Shown here: piece by piece, positions 34,112-44,885 of the stretch
Position numbering within the stretch: the stretch's first letter is position 1
Layout of the letters: each line of letters begins with the position of its first letter
Source of the DNA: Taudactylus pleione
Taxonomy: Eukaryota; Chordata; Amphibia; Anura; Myobatrachidae
Reading direction: 5' to 3'
DNA length: 64,000 nt
Assembly (NCBI GenBank): GCA_031769625.1
Contig: JAUIMM010000169.1
Coordinates: forward strand, 10,908,001 to 10,972,000
Notes under the pieces: generated by a model
What the model saw: only the letters and a program-made list of their open reading frames with translations
Told to the model about the DNA's origin: nothing
Database searches by the model: none
Translations under genes and position numbers: made by a program

Positions 34112-34945
34112 CAGACACATTTTTAAAGTACATAAACGGAGCGGCTTGTCCACAGGGAAATTATTGATTCTTTTTAAGACATCATTGATCATGCAATGTA
34201 TGAGAAGAACATTTTAAAAGTTAATTACTAAAAGCTGTGAACCTAGAGCTGCAGTACAGTAGACCGGACTCTTTCCACCATATGCATGTCCAGTCACACC
34301 TGCAATGCTACAAAAACAGGCGCAATACCATTGGGGAGGTTTGAAATGAACATTACAGACAGCTAAAAGTGTTTTACAAACCTATATTGTCCCAGACTTT
34401 TTCACTCTCTGAAGAAGTCTGGGACAAGAAGCATCTGTCACTACAAACTGTTTACTGAATTATCTTATTGCACCCATTGTACATTATTTTATGGCCAGGA
34501 AAATTCATTTGCTATAACCTTCTAGAATGCAGATAAGCCTTATGCTTTATATTTTTATGTAAAGGCATTATTTTGTTCTTAATATGACATTTACTGCAGT
34601 GTGATAAATATTTTATGTTGATTTATTGACTAGATTTATTGGAAGATTTCTAGAATTGTTCCCTTATTGGAGTAATAGACTAATTGGAACCATACAAAGG
34701 TATGCATTCTGAGACAAAAGCATTGATGTGCTGGTGCAATATACCACATTATATAAATTATAAATTAAATAATCAATGCACAATGTTTAGCGTACCATTT
34801 TCCGTTACAATTTTTCAGACGTAACAATATATTGCAATGTCATACAGCAGATTGTGCAGAGTGTACAGCGATACAGCGTTACATCGCAGTGTCTGGTCGT
34901 CCAGGTGTGTACTCAGATTAACTTTGAGAGTATGGATTTGGTCTG
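34112..34945. other. No gene recognised
   Basis: AT-rich, with no repeat or coding call. An inverted pair GTCCCAGACTT/AAGTCTGGGAC lies near 34390-34427. Confidence 0.4.
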
Positions 34946-35300
34946 ATTAGTAACTAAATCCCGACGCCTGTCATTTTACCAACGCCGGGAGCCCGACACC
35001 CAGCATACCGAACAAAGGTAAGCCGGGTGGCGGGCGCGGACAGCCGTGAGGGGGAGGGTTAGGTTAGGGGCCCCCGGGGGAATTTAGGGTTGGGCATCCC
35101 CCCGGAGGGTTACGCTAGGGTAAGAGGGGTTAGGCACCCCCGGGGGGAAAACTTAAGTTTAGGCTGCGGGGAAAGGGGGGTTAGGTTTAGGCACTTACAA
35201 AGGGGGTTATGGGGGGGAGGAATAGGATTAGTAATAATTAAAATACTTACCTGTCGGGATCTTCGGTTGCCGGTCTTCCGGCGGTATTTCATACCAATTT
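34946..35300. mobile_element. MITE with telomere-like GGGTTAGG interior
   Basis: Starts near AAATCCCGACGCC and ends near CCGGCGGTATTTC, an imperfect inverted pair. The interior is G-rich with GGTTAGG, TTAGGGTTGGGC, GGGGTTAGGCACCCCC and similar units. It matches 1361-1611 and 57870-58020 in style. No duplication identified. Confidence 0.5.
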
Positions 35301-36795
35301 AATATAAAACTATAGGCTGGGACATGAAAAACTAGAGTTTTCTGGAGATATGATAAATGTGTGTATCTGTAATAACTGTAGATTTAACGAGGGTGTAGTT
35401 CTATGTATGCAGTGTCGTAGAAGTTTGAGGAGAACTTCAATTATTTTTTTTTAACATCTTTGTTACAATATTTCATATATTTATTGACACAAAAATCCAG
35501 CATTATGGTTCACAAGTTCATGTAGGTTGATAAAGAAAACTGCCCATCAAGTGCAATCTTATTCTTATACGGACCAGCCATACTGATCATGAAGAACTCA
35601 AATTAAAATCCCAGCAATGCAGATGCTAATTTGTCCTTGCTATTGAGCCAAATTACTTTCTGTCCCCCTAAGTGGCAGCCTGATTAATTCCCTGGATCAA
35701 CCACAAACTACTAGCTGGAGTTACCATATTTTGCAAGAAAGGCATACAAATAATGTTTAAATTCATATAGCGAATAGGTTATGTAAATAGCTCTAGTCGT
35801 GCTGGCCTTACAGAACAACAGACAAGACTGAAGTAGGAATAATACAAAGATGTGGAAAGACCTGCAAGTCAACCACTACTGAAGTGTGCTCCTGGTGTCA
35901 GCAGGCTCCTCAGCCTAAATTAGCTGTTTTTCCCCCCTCTGGAATGCCCTAGGATACTCAGATTCTCCCTGGTCTTATGAGGAGCCCATAAAGCTTTGAG
36001 ACACAATCAGGGCAAGCTCTATGTTGCAGGGCCAGGTCAGAAAATTAAGGGAAAGTAGCAAAGCTAACAGAACCAGACACAGGATAAACAAGACACTGCG
36101 TCTAATACAAAAATGGAAGACATAAAGCCACAAGATAAAATAAGGACTGAGATTAAGACAAGAAAGCTGCAAGTTGAAAAGCAGGGTTGGACACAGTGAC
36201 AGCAACCGCCAGTTAATAACCTTTTATATACTCCTGGAGAACACTGGGAACTCATAATAACTGAGCTGATTAGGACTGAGAAGACAGACAAATATAAAAG
36301 ACAATGAGGCTGCGACAACAGCCTACAGCAGTGATTCCCTACTCCAGTTCGCAAGTATCTCCAAACAGCTCATATTTTGTGAGAACAAGCGGCAGATACT
36401 TACCAAGCCATTAACTGTACTTACCTGTGCAGTATAAAGAAAGCCTCAAAACATGACCTTCTGAGGGTATTTGAGGACAGAAACTGGCCTTACAGCACAA
36501 AGAATAAAACCTGGTGGAACCCCTCTCAATATCAATTAAATCAGTAAAATATTGCTAAGCAAAGAGGTTGAGGAATTTCTTAATTTGACTCAGAGATGCT
36601 GGACATGGATCTTCAAATGCTGACGATCAAGAGAAATTTAAGATGCAAACCTAAAACTTCTAAACATAAACTTTACAATTGGCACATATCTGGCACAGAA
36701 GACTAATCCAAGTACAAAAATAAACCTAAATATGTCCGATCTTTTACTTTGATTAAATAAATGGATGTAGGAGGCACAACACCTTTTCGGGCATC
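35301..36795. other. No gene recognised
   Basis: Unassigned. The minus-strand frames at 35975-36354 are low-complexity hydrophobic and show no domain. Confidence 0.4.
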
Positions 36796-36796
36796 A

Positions 36797-36995
36797 CAAT
36801 GAAACAGTGGTTAGCATTGGTAACTTACAGCTCGAAAGTCATGGGTTCGATTCCAATCGGTGTGAATGTGTGTGTAGTTTATATTTTCTCACCATGTTTG
36901 CATGGGTTTCCTTCTACAATCCAAAAAAACAAACTGGTACTTTAATTGGCTTCTGACAAAACAATTAACCCTTGTGTGTACGTGTGGTAGAGGCA
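36797..36995 (+). repeat. tRNA-derived SINE, degenerate
   Basis: A tRNA-like head with an A-box-like CAGTGGTTAGCATTGG and a B-box GGTTCGATTCC, followed by a body including TTCTCACCATGTTTGCATGG, GGTTTCCTTCTACAATCC and TTAATTGGCTTCTGACAAAA. This order is the familiar amphibian/fish tRNA-SINE pattern. Its 3' tail is lost. Confidence 0.75.
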
Positions 36996-37494
36996 ATGTT
37001 GCATCCCACCGATAGTGTTGCCCAAACTTCATCTACAAATAGTATCAGTTAATAGGCCCTGATTAAGCTTTCTGGTCACTGCATAACAAAGTAAAAGTTC
37101 ACTGTTGTGAAATGTGCATACAAAGGAGGTTTAATGATAAATTACATAGCTCCCTTATACTGAGTAGGTATATATAACTTAGCATATATGCTCTATCCAC
37201 CTTATAAGTAAAAAATCACCAGTGCGGACTATTTCCTTAAATTGCCACCAGTTATTAATCTTACCTGTAATCCTCCTATCACGGTGGTTATTCAGACTAT
37301 ACATTTTAACTTACTAGTTTTTTTTTCTGCAATTACAAAATACAAATACATACATAAATCAAAAGACAAAATTCCAGTGTGATGGGAACTGACTAATGCT
37401 TAACCCAGAGGTTCCCAAACTCGGTCCTCAAGGCACCCTAACAGTCCAAGTTTTAAGTATAACCATGCTTCATCGCCGGTGACTTAATTAGTAC

Positions 37495-37823
37495 CAGTGG
37501 TGTAAATTCATCCTAGACACCCGGAGGCAAGTTATAATTTGGTGCCCCCCCGTCACAGCCACTGAAACTTCAATGTAGCAATTCGCAAGCAGACAGGCTA
37601 TAGATAGATGAAGGGAGCAGCTGATGGTCTGACATGGAGCTCTCCACTAGTTTATGGTGGCTTTTCAGGTGTCAGGAAGAGGTGCCATGTATTGGGCAGC
37701 TGTGACCGTACACTCAGGGTACATAGTTACAGCCCTAAGCGTTGTGGACAATGGAGGAGGTACCCCTTCAGAGCTGGAGCCCGGCAGGAGGCGCCTCCAT
37801 TGTCTCCCATAGTTCTGCCCTTG
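37495..37823. mobile_element. Nested hAT MITE
   Basis: Ends CAGTGGTGTAAATTC and ATAGTTCTGCCCTTG, with the CAGGGGCGTAACT-type sequence seen at 15313. Perfect 8-bp duplication ATTAGTAC (37487-37494 and 37824-37831). Lies inside the 37406 element. Confidence 0.88.
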
Positions 37824-37880
37824 ATTAGTACCTCAGTCAATTTCATTTAGCCACCTGTGTTCAACCATAGATATCTCTAA

Positions 37881-38219
37881 AGCTGCATACACACGCAACG
37901 ATTTAGTTAATGAACGATTTTAGTAAACGATTTTTTCCCTTGAAAAAATTAACTAACATCGTTTACTAAAGTTGTTCATTTACTAAATGTAATGAACGAT
38001 TTTTTAGAACTACAAACAATTTTTGCATATTAACTTACTGAAAATCGTTCAGTTGACAAGTCTGACTGAACTACAAATTACAAACTACAAACGTGAACGC
38101 GCATGAACGATAATCGTTCATCGTTTGACTCAGAAAGTGAACGATTTTTTAAACGATTATCGTTAAACGATATCGTTTAACGATAATCGTTCAAAAAATC
38201 GTTGTGTGCGTATGCACCT
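37881..38219. mobile_element. Nested palindromic MITE, TAA duplication
   Basis: Ends AGCTGCATACACACGCAACG and its inverse ending GTATGCACCT. Flanked by TAA (37878-37880 and 38220-38222), compatible with Harbinger. The inner part is built from repeated AACGATTTT/AATCGTT words and contains a perfect inner hairpin around TAAACGATATCGTTTA. Confidence 0.88.
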
Positions 38220-38277
38220 TAAAACATGAATTGTTGGGGAGCCTTGAAGACAGTGTTTAGGAACCTCTGGCTTAACC

Positions 38278-39436
38278 ATTATCTGCTTTACTGGAAAATT
38301 AAGACAATTCCTATATAAATGTTGCCTCTTTGGAAGGCCTTGAAGGAAATCCTTAGAGCAATTTATTGTGGTTTAAAAAAATGACTTTCATAAAAATGGA
38401 TGGGAGATTATAAATAAATGTCTTAAACATAGTATAAATACTTATATACACGTTAAAAATTCTATTGTGTTGACCTAATATACCAGTATACAATACACAA
38501 GAGGTACAACATATATAAGACACCATATAAATAGAACACAAATGAAGGAATTCCACATATCTTGACTATATTTGGGGGGGAAGAGTCCAAATCCTTGGTA
38601 TCGACACTACAGTATGTGCCATTCTGGAATGGCATATTGTATCCACTTGTCTCGCAAGCTTTCCCTTGCACTCAATAGAGATGCGATAGTGAAAAGTTGA
38701 GATGTAGGCATGACCGAAATTGGCCAATATGTGCGCAGCTGTGCTCTGCGGCAATACCTGGTGGGACTTCACACACAACTGAATTCATCCCTATGTTATA
38801 TGCACAAAGGAGTGGGAGTCCCGGGGACTGACCATCACAGAGCTATTGTTGGTAAAGGAAGTTATACATGAACAAATTTAAAGCAAATTAAGGTTTCAAA
38901 AAGTTTTCATTAGGTAACAGCAAGTCTTACATCTACAGGTTATGACTTATTAAATTAAGTTGTCTAGTAATTGTACGAAGAACTCAGAATATTTTTGTGA
39001 CAATGTCTATATTAAAGACAGTATTCTAGTTCAATAACTGGATTCTGAAAAATTGTCACTTGGGTATAGACATTATTTTTTTATATTATACTTTTATACT
39101 AAAGTTAGTGCTGTAATCTCTAGCTTTTCAATGTACTATTCTGCAGATTCCTGCAGAACAAGCTCAGATTTAATAATTAGCCACATTTAAAAACAACCAC
39201 CATGCAGCTTATTGCTCCTGGGAAGTACAGTTCAACAGAAAGCTGTGACCATACATGATAAAGTGTAATGTAATCTATGTAGTCAGAATGCCATTTTGTA
39301 AATCACCTTCCAATCCTAACTAGCTGCACAATGACAAATAGCCTCAGAAAATGAAATCCTATACACAGTAATGCAAGTCAGATAGTAACGTATTAACTAA
39401 CCTATGTGTGTATCAATCACATTCCTCTGTAGTGAC
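38278..39436. other. No gene recognised
   Basis: AT-rich unassigned sequence downstream of the host gene. Confidence 0.4.
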
Positions 39437-39439
39437 AAT

Positions 39440-40373
39440 GGGCTCTATTTACTACAATCCGCATATTGAATGCGGATTGTAGTGTGATATTACCGAGTGA
39501 ATTCGCATTGCGAATTCAGGTAATATCACAGGGATTTACTATAAATCCCTTGCAGGGACAGAGCTTGCGATAAAGCTCTGTCCCTGCGGATCCCATCCGC
39601 ACTTTAGTCGCGGTATTTTCGGAAAAAATACCGCGACTAAGAGCCCGCGCATGCCCCGACCGACCACCGCTACTACCCCCCCACCGACGCTAAGCCCCGC
39701 CCCCCGCGATCGCGGACCCCCCTCATCCCCCGCGACCCCCCCTCCCTTCATTACACTTACCTGCATCCTCCTGGCCTCCGGTGGTCTTCTCCGGGCTTCC
39801 CGATCAGGTGATCTCCCATACTGCACTGGGGCCCGATCACCTGATGACCGGGCCCCAGTGCACTGTGGGAGACCAGCTGACCGGAGAGGAGCCATCACCA
39901 GAGGCCCGATCACCGGTCCCTGGATTCAGGTAAGTAAAAAAAAAATGTTTAATTTTTTTTTTTTCTTTTTTTTACAGCAATCAGCTTGCGGTCTATTTAG
40001 ACCACATAGCTGATTACTGGTACCGGCTCCCGCCTCTGCTCTCCCCGTTAGAGCAGAGTGGGAGCCCGGTAACCGGGGGAGACCCTGGATAACACCACCT
40101 CCAGGTGGCGTTATTATCACAGGGCTTCCCCCGGTATTTTTTTACAATTTATTTTTAGTAACTTGCACACAGATCACATTTCCCATTACAATTATGGGAA
40201 ATGCGATCTGCTTTACTAAAAATAAGTGATACTGGGGGTTGGAGTAGAATTTTACTAATTCTACTCCAATTGCCCTGTAATAAATACAGGTGAAACTAAA
40301 ATAATGTGAAAAGGGTGTGAAAACACCCTTTTTCACTTTATTTTAGTAAAAATAATGTTAATAAATAGAGCCC
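39440..40373. mobile_element. Harbinger-like MITE made of consecutive hairpins
   Basis: Ends GGGCTCTATTTACTA and TTAATAAATAGAGCCC. 3-bp duplication AAT (39437-39439 and 40374-40376). The interior consists of about nine successive hairpins: 39451-39483, 39484-39529, 39531-39549, 39552-39587, 39604-39640, 39812-39871, 40150-40222, 40239-40269 and 40309-40335. Between 39641 and 39811 lies a C-rich single-stranded-like stretch. No transposase. Confidence 0.88.
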
Positions 40374-40674
40374 AATGTCACTGTCAGCAGCAGTATGAAG
40401 GCACCACAATGTGGTTAAGGTTAAAATGCTACTTCAAGCATTTTAATGGTGTTGGCAGTATTACATTTGAACATGCTCGTAACGCTGGTATACTGCTGCA
40501 GACAGTGACACTGTTGACACATTGTGTGTATTACTTTTATATACTATATAATCTGATTTCACAAACCAAACAAATATGGAAACCCCATTACATTATTTCA
40601 AATAAATAAAATGTGCAGAAAACTGAGTTTCGTTCTGAGTTTGTTTGCAAATTTGTGGAACATTTCATGTCATC

Positions 40675-40941
40675 TGTCTGTATACCCTCTCCCCTTGTAA
40701 GCTCCTAGGAGCAGGGTCCTCCTCCCTACTGCCTCACAGCCCTCTTCTCTAGCACTTCAATGACAGTCTTCAGCTTCCCTGCTGTATTGTGTATGGAGAA
40801 TTGTGTTGCTAATTGTTACTTGTGCTCTGTTTATATTTTGGTTATTGTAATGTAATGTTCTGTGCACCCTGTACTGTATGTACGGCGCTGTGTACCACTT
40901 GTTGCGCCCTATAAATAAAATGTAATAATAATAATAATAAT
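40675..40941 (+). repeat. Retroposon 3' end with (AAT)n tail
   Basis: The sequence has TTGTAAGCTCCTAGGAGCAG, then GTACGGCGCTGTGTACC and GCGCCCTATAAATAAA, followed by an (ATA)n tail at 40924-40941. This is the usual 3' end of frog tRNA-SINEs and their partner LINE. The tRNA head is absent, so this is 5'-truncated. Confidence 0.7.
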
Positions 40942-41330
40942 ACTTTGGGGTCCTGTTTTGCTACAATACCAATGAATCACCTGTTTCACAATTTACTGGT
41001 AAAGTGAAGTAGAGAGGCTAGATCAGATTCACTTCTGATAATAGGAAATTTTACTGTATTGAATAGTCAAAACGTTTTTTTTTTTTTTTTTTACAAAACT
41101 CCAAAAACAACTGAGTGCATTCACGATTTAGTTGTCAAGGTATTAAAATTCTCCCACCCAGGCAGCTGATGATGCAAACACAGAAGCATAAGACAGCAGC
41201 TGTGGCACTGAGACTAAAAAATTGTTCATTAGAAAATAGCTGGTCCTAAATTTGGAGAAAGTGGATTGCAAATGAAGACCAGGGAACAGTTCATAGTCAG
41301 TTAAAAAAAAAAAAAAAAGACAAAAGGAAA

Positions 41331-41336
41331 TTTATT
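41331..41336 (-). terminator. Candidate poly(A) signal of host gene
   Basis: Minus-strand AATAAA lies about 115 nt after the stop codon of the terminal exon, followed by a U-rich run. The position suits a short 3' UTR, but no transcript evidence exists here. Confidence 0.35.
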
Positions 41337-41450
41337 ATCCATATAAAAAGTGCCAAAATATTCACCAACATTGTATTCCAACAACTTGCTCACTCCTGGA
41401 CCATAAACCGCAAGTAATACTAATCACATTGTCTTGCACTAGTATATTGT

Positions 41451-41726
41451 TCACATGTTTCCACAGTATCCAGAGTCCCTTGAAACTGGAAAAGAGGGAT
41501 TTCTGTTAGCGGTTGTCCAAATGTCCAGATTCATATATGCATGGAAAGGGTTGAATCTTGAAGAGTATTCCTGCTTGCACATCATGGAGTGGCTTTCGAT
41601 GTGATCAGAGTGGGGTGACGATTCGCTTACAGGGCAGTAACCATCAAATACATCATTCTGTGGTGCCCAGATAGAACCAAACAGTCCGGACATGGGGGAT
41701 AAACTTCTAGTGCTGGAGAGGTAAGG
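41451..41726 (-). CDS. Host gene, terminal coding exon (exon D)
   Basis: Minus strand, 276 nt including the TGA stop. The acceptor is TTTGCAG just before CCTTACCTCTCC, so the exon starts in phase 0, matching the phase-0 end of exon C. It encodes 91 residues including [26 protein letters not shown] and a C-terminus ending [10 protein letters not shown]. It is rich in Ser, Pro and aromatic residues, with no folded domain that I recognise. The protein looks like a disordered regulatory tail. It is far less repetitive than its surroundings. Gene identity is not known to me. Confidence 0.72.
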   Translation of the reverse strand, partial: PYLSSTRSLSPMSGLFGSIWAPQNDVFDGYCPVSESSPHSDHIESHSMMCKQEYSSRFNPFHAYMNLDIWTTANRNPSFPVSRDSGYCGNM

Positions 41727-42091
41727 CTGCAAATGAACATAATCACCACATAAATGAAATCATTGACAACTAATACTTGCACTATATAAAGATGGGTAAG
41801 GGAAGCCTTTTGTAGACGTATGTAACTTGGGGATATTGGCATTTAAAAGCAACCTATTAAAGTTGTATACTGATTTCTGATCATTGTTATTAAATAAAAT
41901 AGATTAAAAATAAAGGGAAAAGAGCATATAGTACAGCACTCGGACCCCGCGTGATGGTCACAACCTATGGAACAATAGACTGATCACACACCTTCTCTTG
42001 CACTATATTTGGGTCTCTTAACCAACCGAAAACAAACTTTGTGATAGATAGGTAGATAGATCACAAAGTTTGTATTCGGTTGGTAATTATA

Positions 42092-42099
42092 TATATATC

Positions 42100-42158
<59 letters not shown>
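42092..42158. repeat. (TA)n(CA)n microsatellite
   Basis: A TA run passing into CA, next to the inverted-repeat element at 42159. Similar runs lie at 42901-42957 and 43086-43152. Confidence 0.9.
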
Positions 42159-42159
<1 letters not shown>

Positions 42160-42791
42160 AAGATGAAAGGAGGCGCACAATAGTGAAGTATATAAAAGTA
42201 ATGAACTTTACTAAAAGGATTAAAAACAATGACATAGGCAGTGTGTGATACATTGCAATATCACAAATCAAGCATGAGTAAGTGGGTGAAAACCGATCAC
42301 ACCAGCATATTTGATGTTATTCCGCGTTTCATTTTGAACCCGTGACGCCACCACAATCACGTTCTAGTCATGCCACGCCCAGGCATGTTTCGTCCAGTCG
42401 GACTTCATTAGTGGGGTGTGGCCATCAATCTCCCCTATGTTTATATACCGGCATGTCTGGTCATCTGATTTCATTAGACCAATCACTAGATAAAGTTTGC
42501 ACAAACTAAACATAGGGAGACACTCATAGAATGTTTGCAAATATAAAAGGTGTCCTCAATCTTCGGACGCCATTTTGTTGTGGATCTCCATACACTAATA
42601 TAGCCTCCATTTTGTTAAAGTCAGGACTGGTGCTATTATAATATACATCAGAGCGAAGTGTCACCTGGTGGATCTATTCCATAAATTGGATTATCCATAA
42701 AACAAGAGTTCCGTGCCTAGAAAATAGGTTAATAAAGTAAATTTCATTACATTTATATACTTCACTATTGTGGGCCTCCTTCCATCTTTGT
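42159..42791. mobile_element. Inverted-repeat element in intron
   Basis: Left CAAAGATGAAAGGAGGCGCA continuing through CAATAGTGAAGTATATAAA. The right end is its inverse, ending GGCCTCCTTCCATCTTTG. The TIR is about 60 bp with few mismatches. The inside contains CATGTTTCGTCCAGTCGGAC and ACTTCATTAGTGGGGTGTGG, reminiscent of a common amphibian repeat. Superfamily unknown. The left flank is a microsatellite, and no duplication is readable. Confidence 0.6.
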
Positions 42792-42898
42792 TCATACAGT
42801 ACAATACCCTATGGGAGAAGGGCTTATTAGGGGTGATGCACCACGAATATATATGGACATTTTCTGGATGCGCAAAATTGGTTAGCCGGTTTGGTTTT

Positions 42899-42900
<2 letters not shown>

Positions 42901-42940
<40 letters not shown>

Positions 42941-43078
42941 CATATATATACACACACAAAGGTGTGTGTATATATGATACAATAACGTATAGTGTAATAT
43001 TTAATTGCAACAGTGATTTAAAAGCTTTAGAATAAAATTTTCCAGTGCAACGGATATTTACATATATGTTTATACGTT

Positions 43079-43124
<46 letters not shown>

Positions 43125-43152
43125 TACATATATACACACACACACACACAAA
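42901..43152. repeat. Paired (TA)n/(CA)n microsatellites
   Basis: TA-to-CA runs at 42901-42957 and 43086-43152, separated by about 120 bp. Confidence 0.85.
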
Positions 43153-43250
43153 GTGCAGTGCTCATATAACTATCATCTCAGTGCCATATGGTACAGGATG
43201 CATGGCACGACTTACAAGCATTAACATTACCCAGACTTTCTTACATTTAG

Positions 43251-43456
43251 AGGCACTGGTAGCGTACGAGGCACTGGTAGCGTACGAGGCACTGGTAGCG
43301 TACGAGGCACTGGTAGCGTGCGAGGCACTGGTAGCGTGCGAGGCACTGGTAGCGTACGAGGCACTGGTAGCGTACGAGGCACTGGTAGCGTACGAGGCAC
43401 TGGTAGCGTACGAGGCACTGGTAGCGTACGAGGCACTGGTAGCGTACGAGGCACTG
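43251..43456. repeat. 18-bp minisatellite, ~11-12 units
   Basis: The unit GAGGCACTGGTAGCGTAC is repeated almost perfectly. Two adjacent units share a GTGCGA variant in place of GTACGA. The 18-bp period keeps several frames open on both strands, producing unrelated peptide repeats. Confidence 0.95.
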
Positions 43457-43576
43457 GTGATTATTATTTTGGTTGTAAAGTAGTTGGCATAAAGTGGAAG
43501 ATTAAGCGCACTGATGTGTGGTGCAAACCATGGCTCCCAGCTCACTCATATCGGACCACCATCCTTTGCCTTGTTA

Positions 43577-43769
43577 AGGCCCCCATACATCAGAGATTGA
43601 TTGCAGCAATCGTGCAATTTGCAATTGATTGTGTATAAAAATCTTTCCCTTTTTCAATCGATTGTGGCAATTGTGCAATCTGCAATCGATTGAAAAGGGA
43701 AAGATTTTTATACACAATCGATTGCAAATTGCACGATTGCTGCAATCAATCTCTGATGTATGGGGGCCT
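43577..43769. mobile_element. Near-perfect 193-bp hairpin MITE
   Basis: AGGCCCCCATACATCAGAG at the left is mirrored by CTCTGATGTATGGGGGCCT at the right. The arms are nearly complementary over their full length, with a centre around 43670 (GATTGTGGCAATTGTGCAATC). The 3-bp duplication is TTA (43574-43576 and 43770-43772), suggesting a Harbinger-type insertion. Confidence 0.9.
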
Positions 43770-43862
43770 TTACACAGGTTAGCGTCTGAGTCACACACAG
43801 CAGCTGCATGCAGTACCAGCACCAGTCCAAGGTGCCCGTACATTGTCATTTTGTCATATTAG

Positions 43863-44685
43863 TGATGCAACAAGGGTGCATATTCTATGAAAAAGTCTGA
43901 GGAGAGATGCATGGTGCGGTTTAAGTGTAAAGTCTGTGGCGTGTCAAAGAGGCTATTTGGCAAAATTTGAAGATAGGTGTATTGTATTGTGTATATTATA
44001 TATAATAAGAAGAAAGTGTGTTTGCGTCTGTTTGTCCTTTATGTATGGCCAGAGTTTTGTACCTAGCTCTGCCAAATTTGGCATGGTGGTGTAGTTTGAC
44101 CAGGATTAGGTTTTTGTCTAGGTTTGAACTTCGTCAGGGCCACACGCTGTCACACAATCCGTAAAAATGGGGACACTCTTAAATGACAGGTTCTGGGGCT
44201 GAGGGTCTGGCTTCACTCTGGCAGGTTCATGAGTAGCTCAGCACTCGATACATTCAGACTGTGGCAGACAGCATAATCAATCCACAATCTTTCATCCTGG
44301 CAAAGTTTAGCATGGTCACTCAGCCGGCCTAAGGGATTGCAGATGATCCGATGCAAAGTCCTTGGACGCAGTTCAGATCAGTAATGCATGTTAGCAGCTA
44401 TGTTAGCAAATCCATCCGCAGCTGAATCACCCCCTCTGTTCTGCAGCGATTCTGAAACTCAAGTGATTTTGGAAGCTATACTGGTTTATCTTCTGTAAGT
44501 CAGTCTGCTCCTCATATACCCCATTCCAAAGGTATGAGAATACACCTGCCTGCACGGTCATTTACTCCTGCTGTAAGTGTCAACATGTTAACTGTCAAAC
44601 TGCCCGCTACATACTAACTATATGTAAGTGTGTGTGTATATATTTATATTGCACCTTGAATGACAATTTGCTCAATTTAACTTAA
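43863..44685. other. Intronic, no gene recognised
   Basis: The intron between exons C and D. About 44000-44160 looks repetitive (GTTTGTCCTTTATGTATGG) but could not be classified. Confidence 0.35.
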
Positions 44686-44715
44686 TCATCTGTAGTTTTG
44701 AAGACATTCACTTAC

Positions 44716-44885
44716 AGAATTACTGACGTAGCTTGTCGGTTCCCAGGAGCTTGGCATGGTAGGAGCTGGAGGAGGAGGTGGTGGTGGTACTGGGGGAGTC
44801 ATGTTCCACGTAGACTGACACTGGTCAATGAAAGCTGGATTTTGTACTTCAGGACACGAGTAACCATTGTGGTAGTTCATGTTTT
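44716..44885 (-). CDS. Host gene, exon C
   Basis: Minus strand, 170 nt. The acceptor is TTTTCCAG before AAAACATG; the donor is GTAAGTG after AGTAATTCT. The exon begins with codon positions 2-3, which complete a GAA codon with the last base of exon B, and ends in phase 0. It encodes a tract with SCPEVQNPAFIDQCQSTWNM, then a seven-proline run, then SSWEPTSYVSNS. The proline run suggests a flexible linker or SH3/WW ligand (inference). Product unknown. Confidence 0.75.

Larger units (their letters stand above)
37406..38269. mobile_element. hAT MITE carrying two later insertions
   Basis: Ends CAGAGGTTCCCAAACTCGG and GTGTTTAGGAACCTCTG. Perfect 8-bp duplication GCTTAACC (37398-37405 and 38270-38277). 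Without the inserts at 37495 and 37881 the element is about 190 bp. GTCCTCAAGGCACC and GGAGCCTTGAAGAC are further inverted matches. Confidence 0.92.

Noticed and set aside
36797..36870. Functional tRNA gene
   Set aside because: A- and B-box-like words are present, but the cloverleaf is not complete and the body continues as a known-type SINE.
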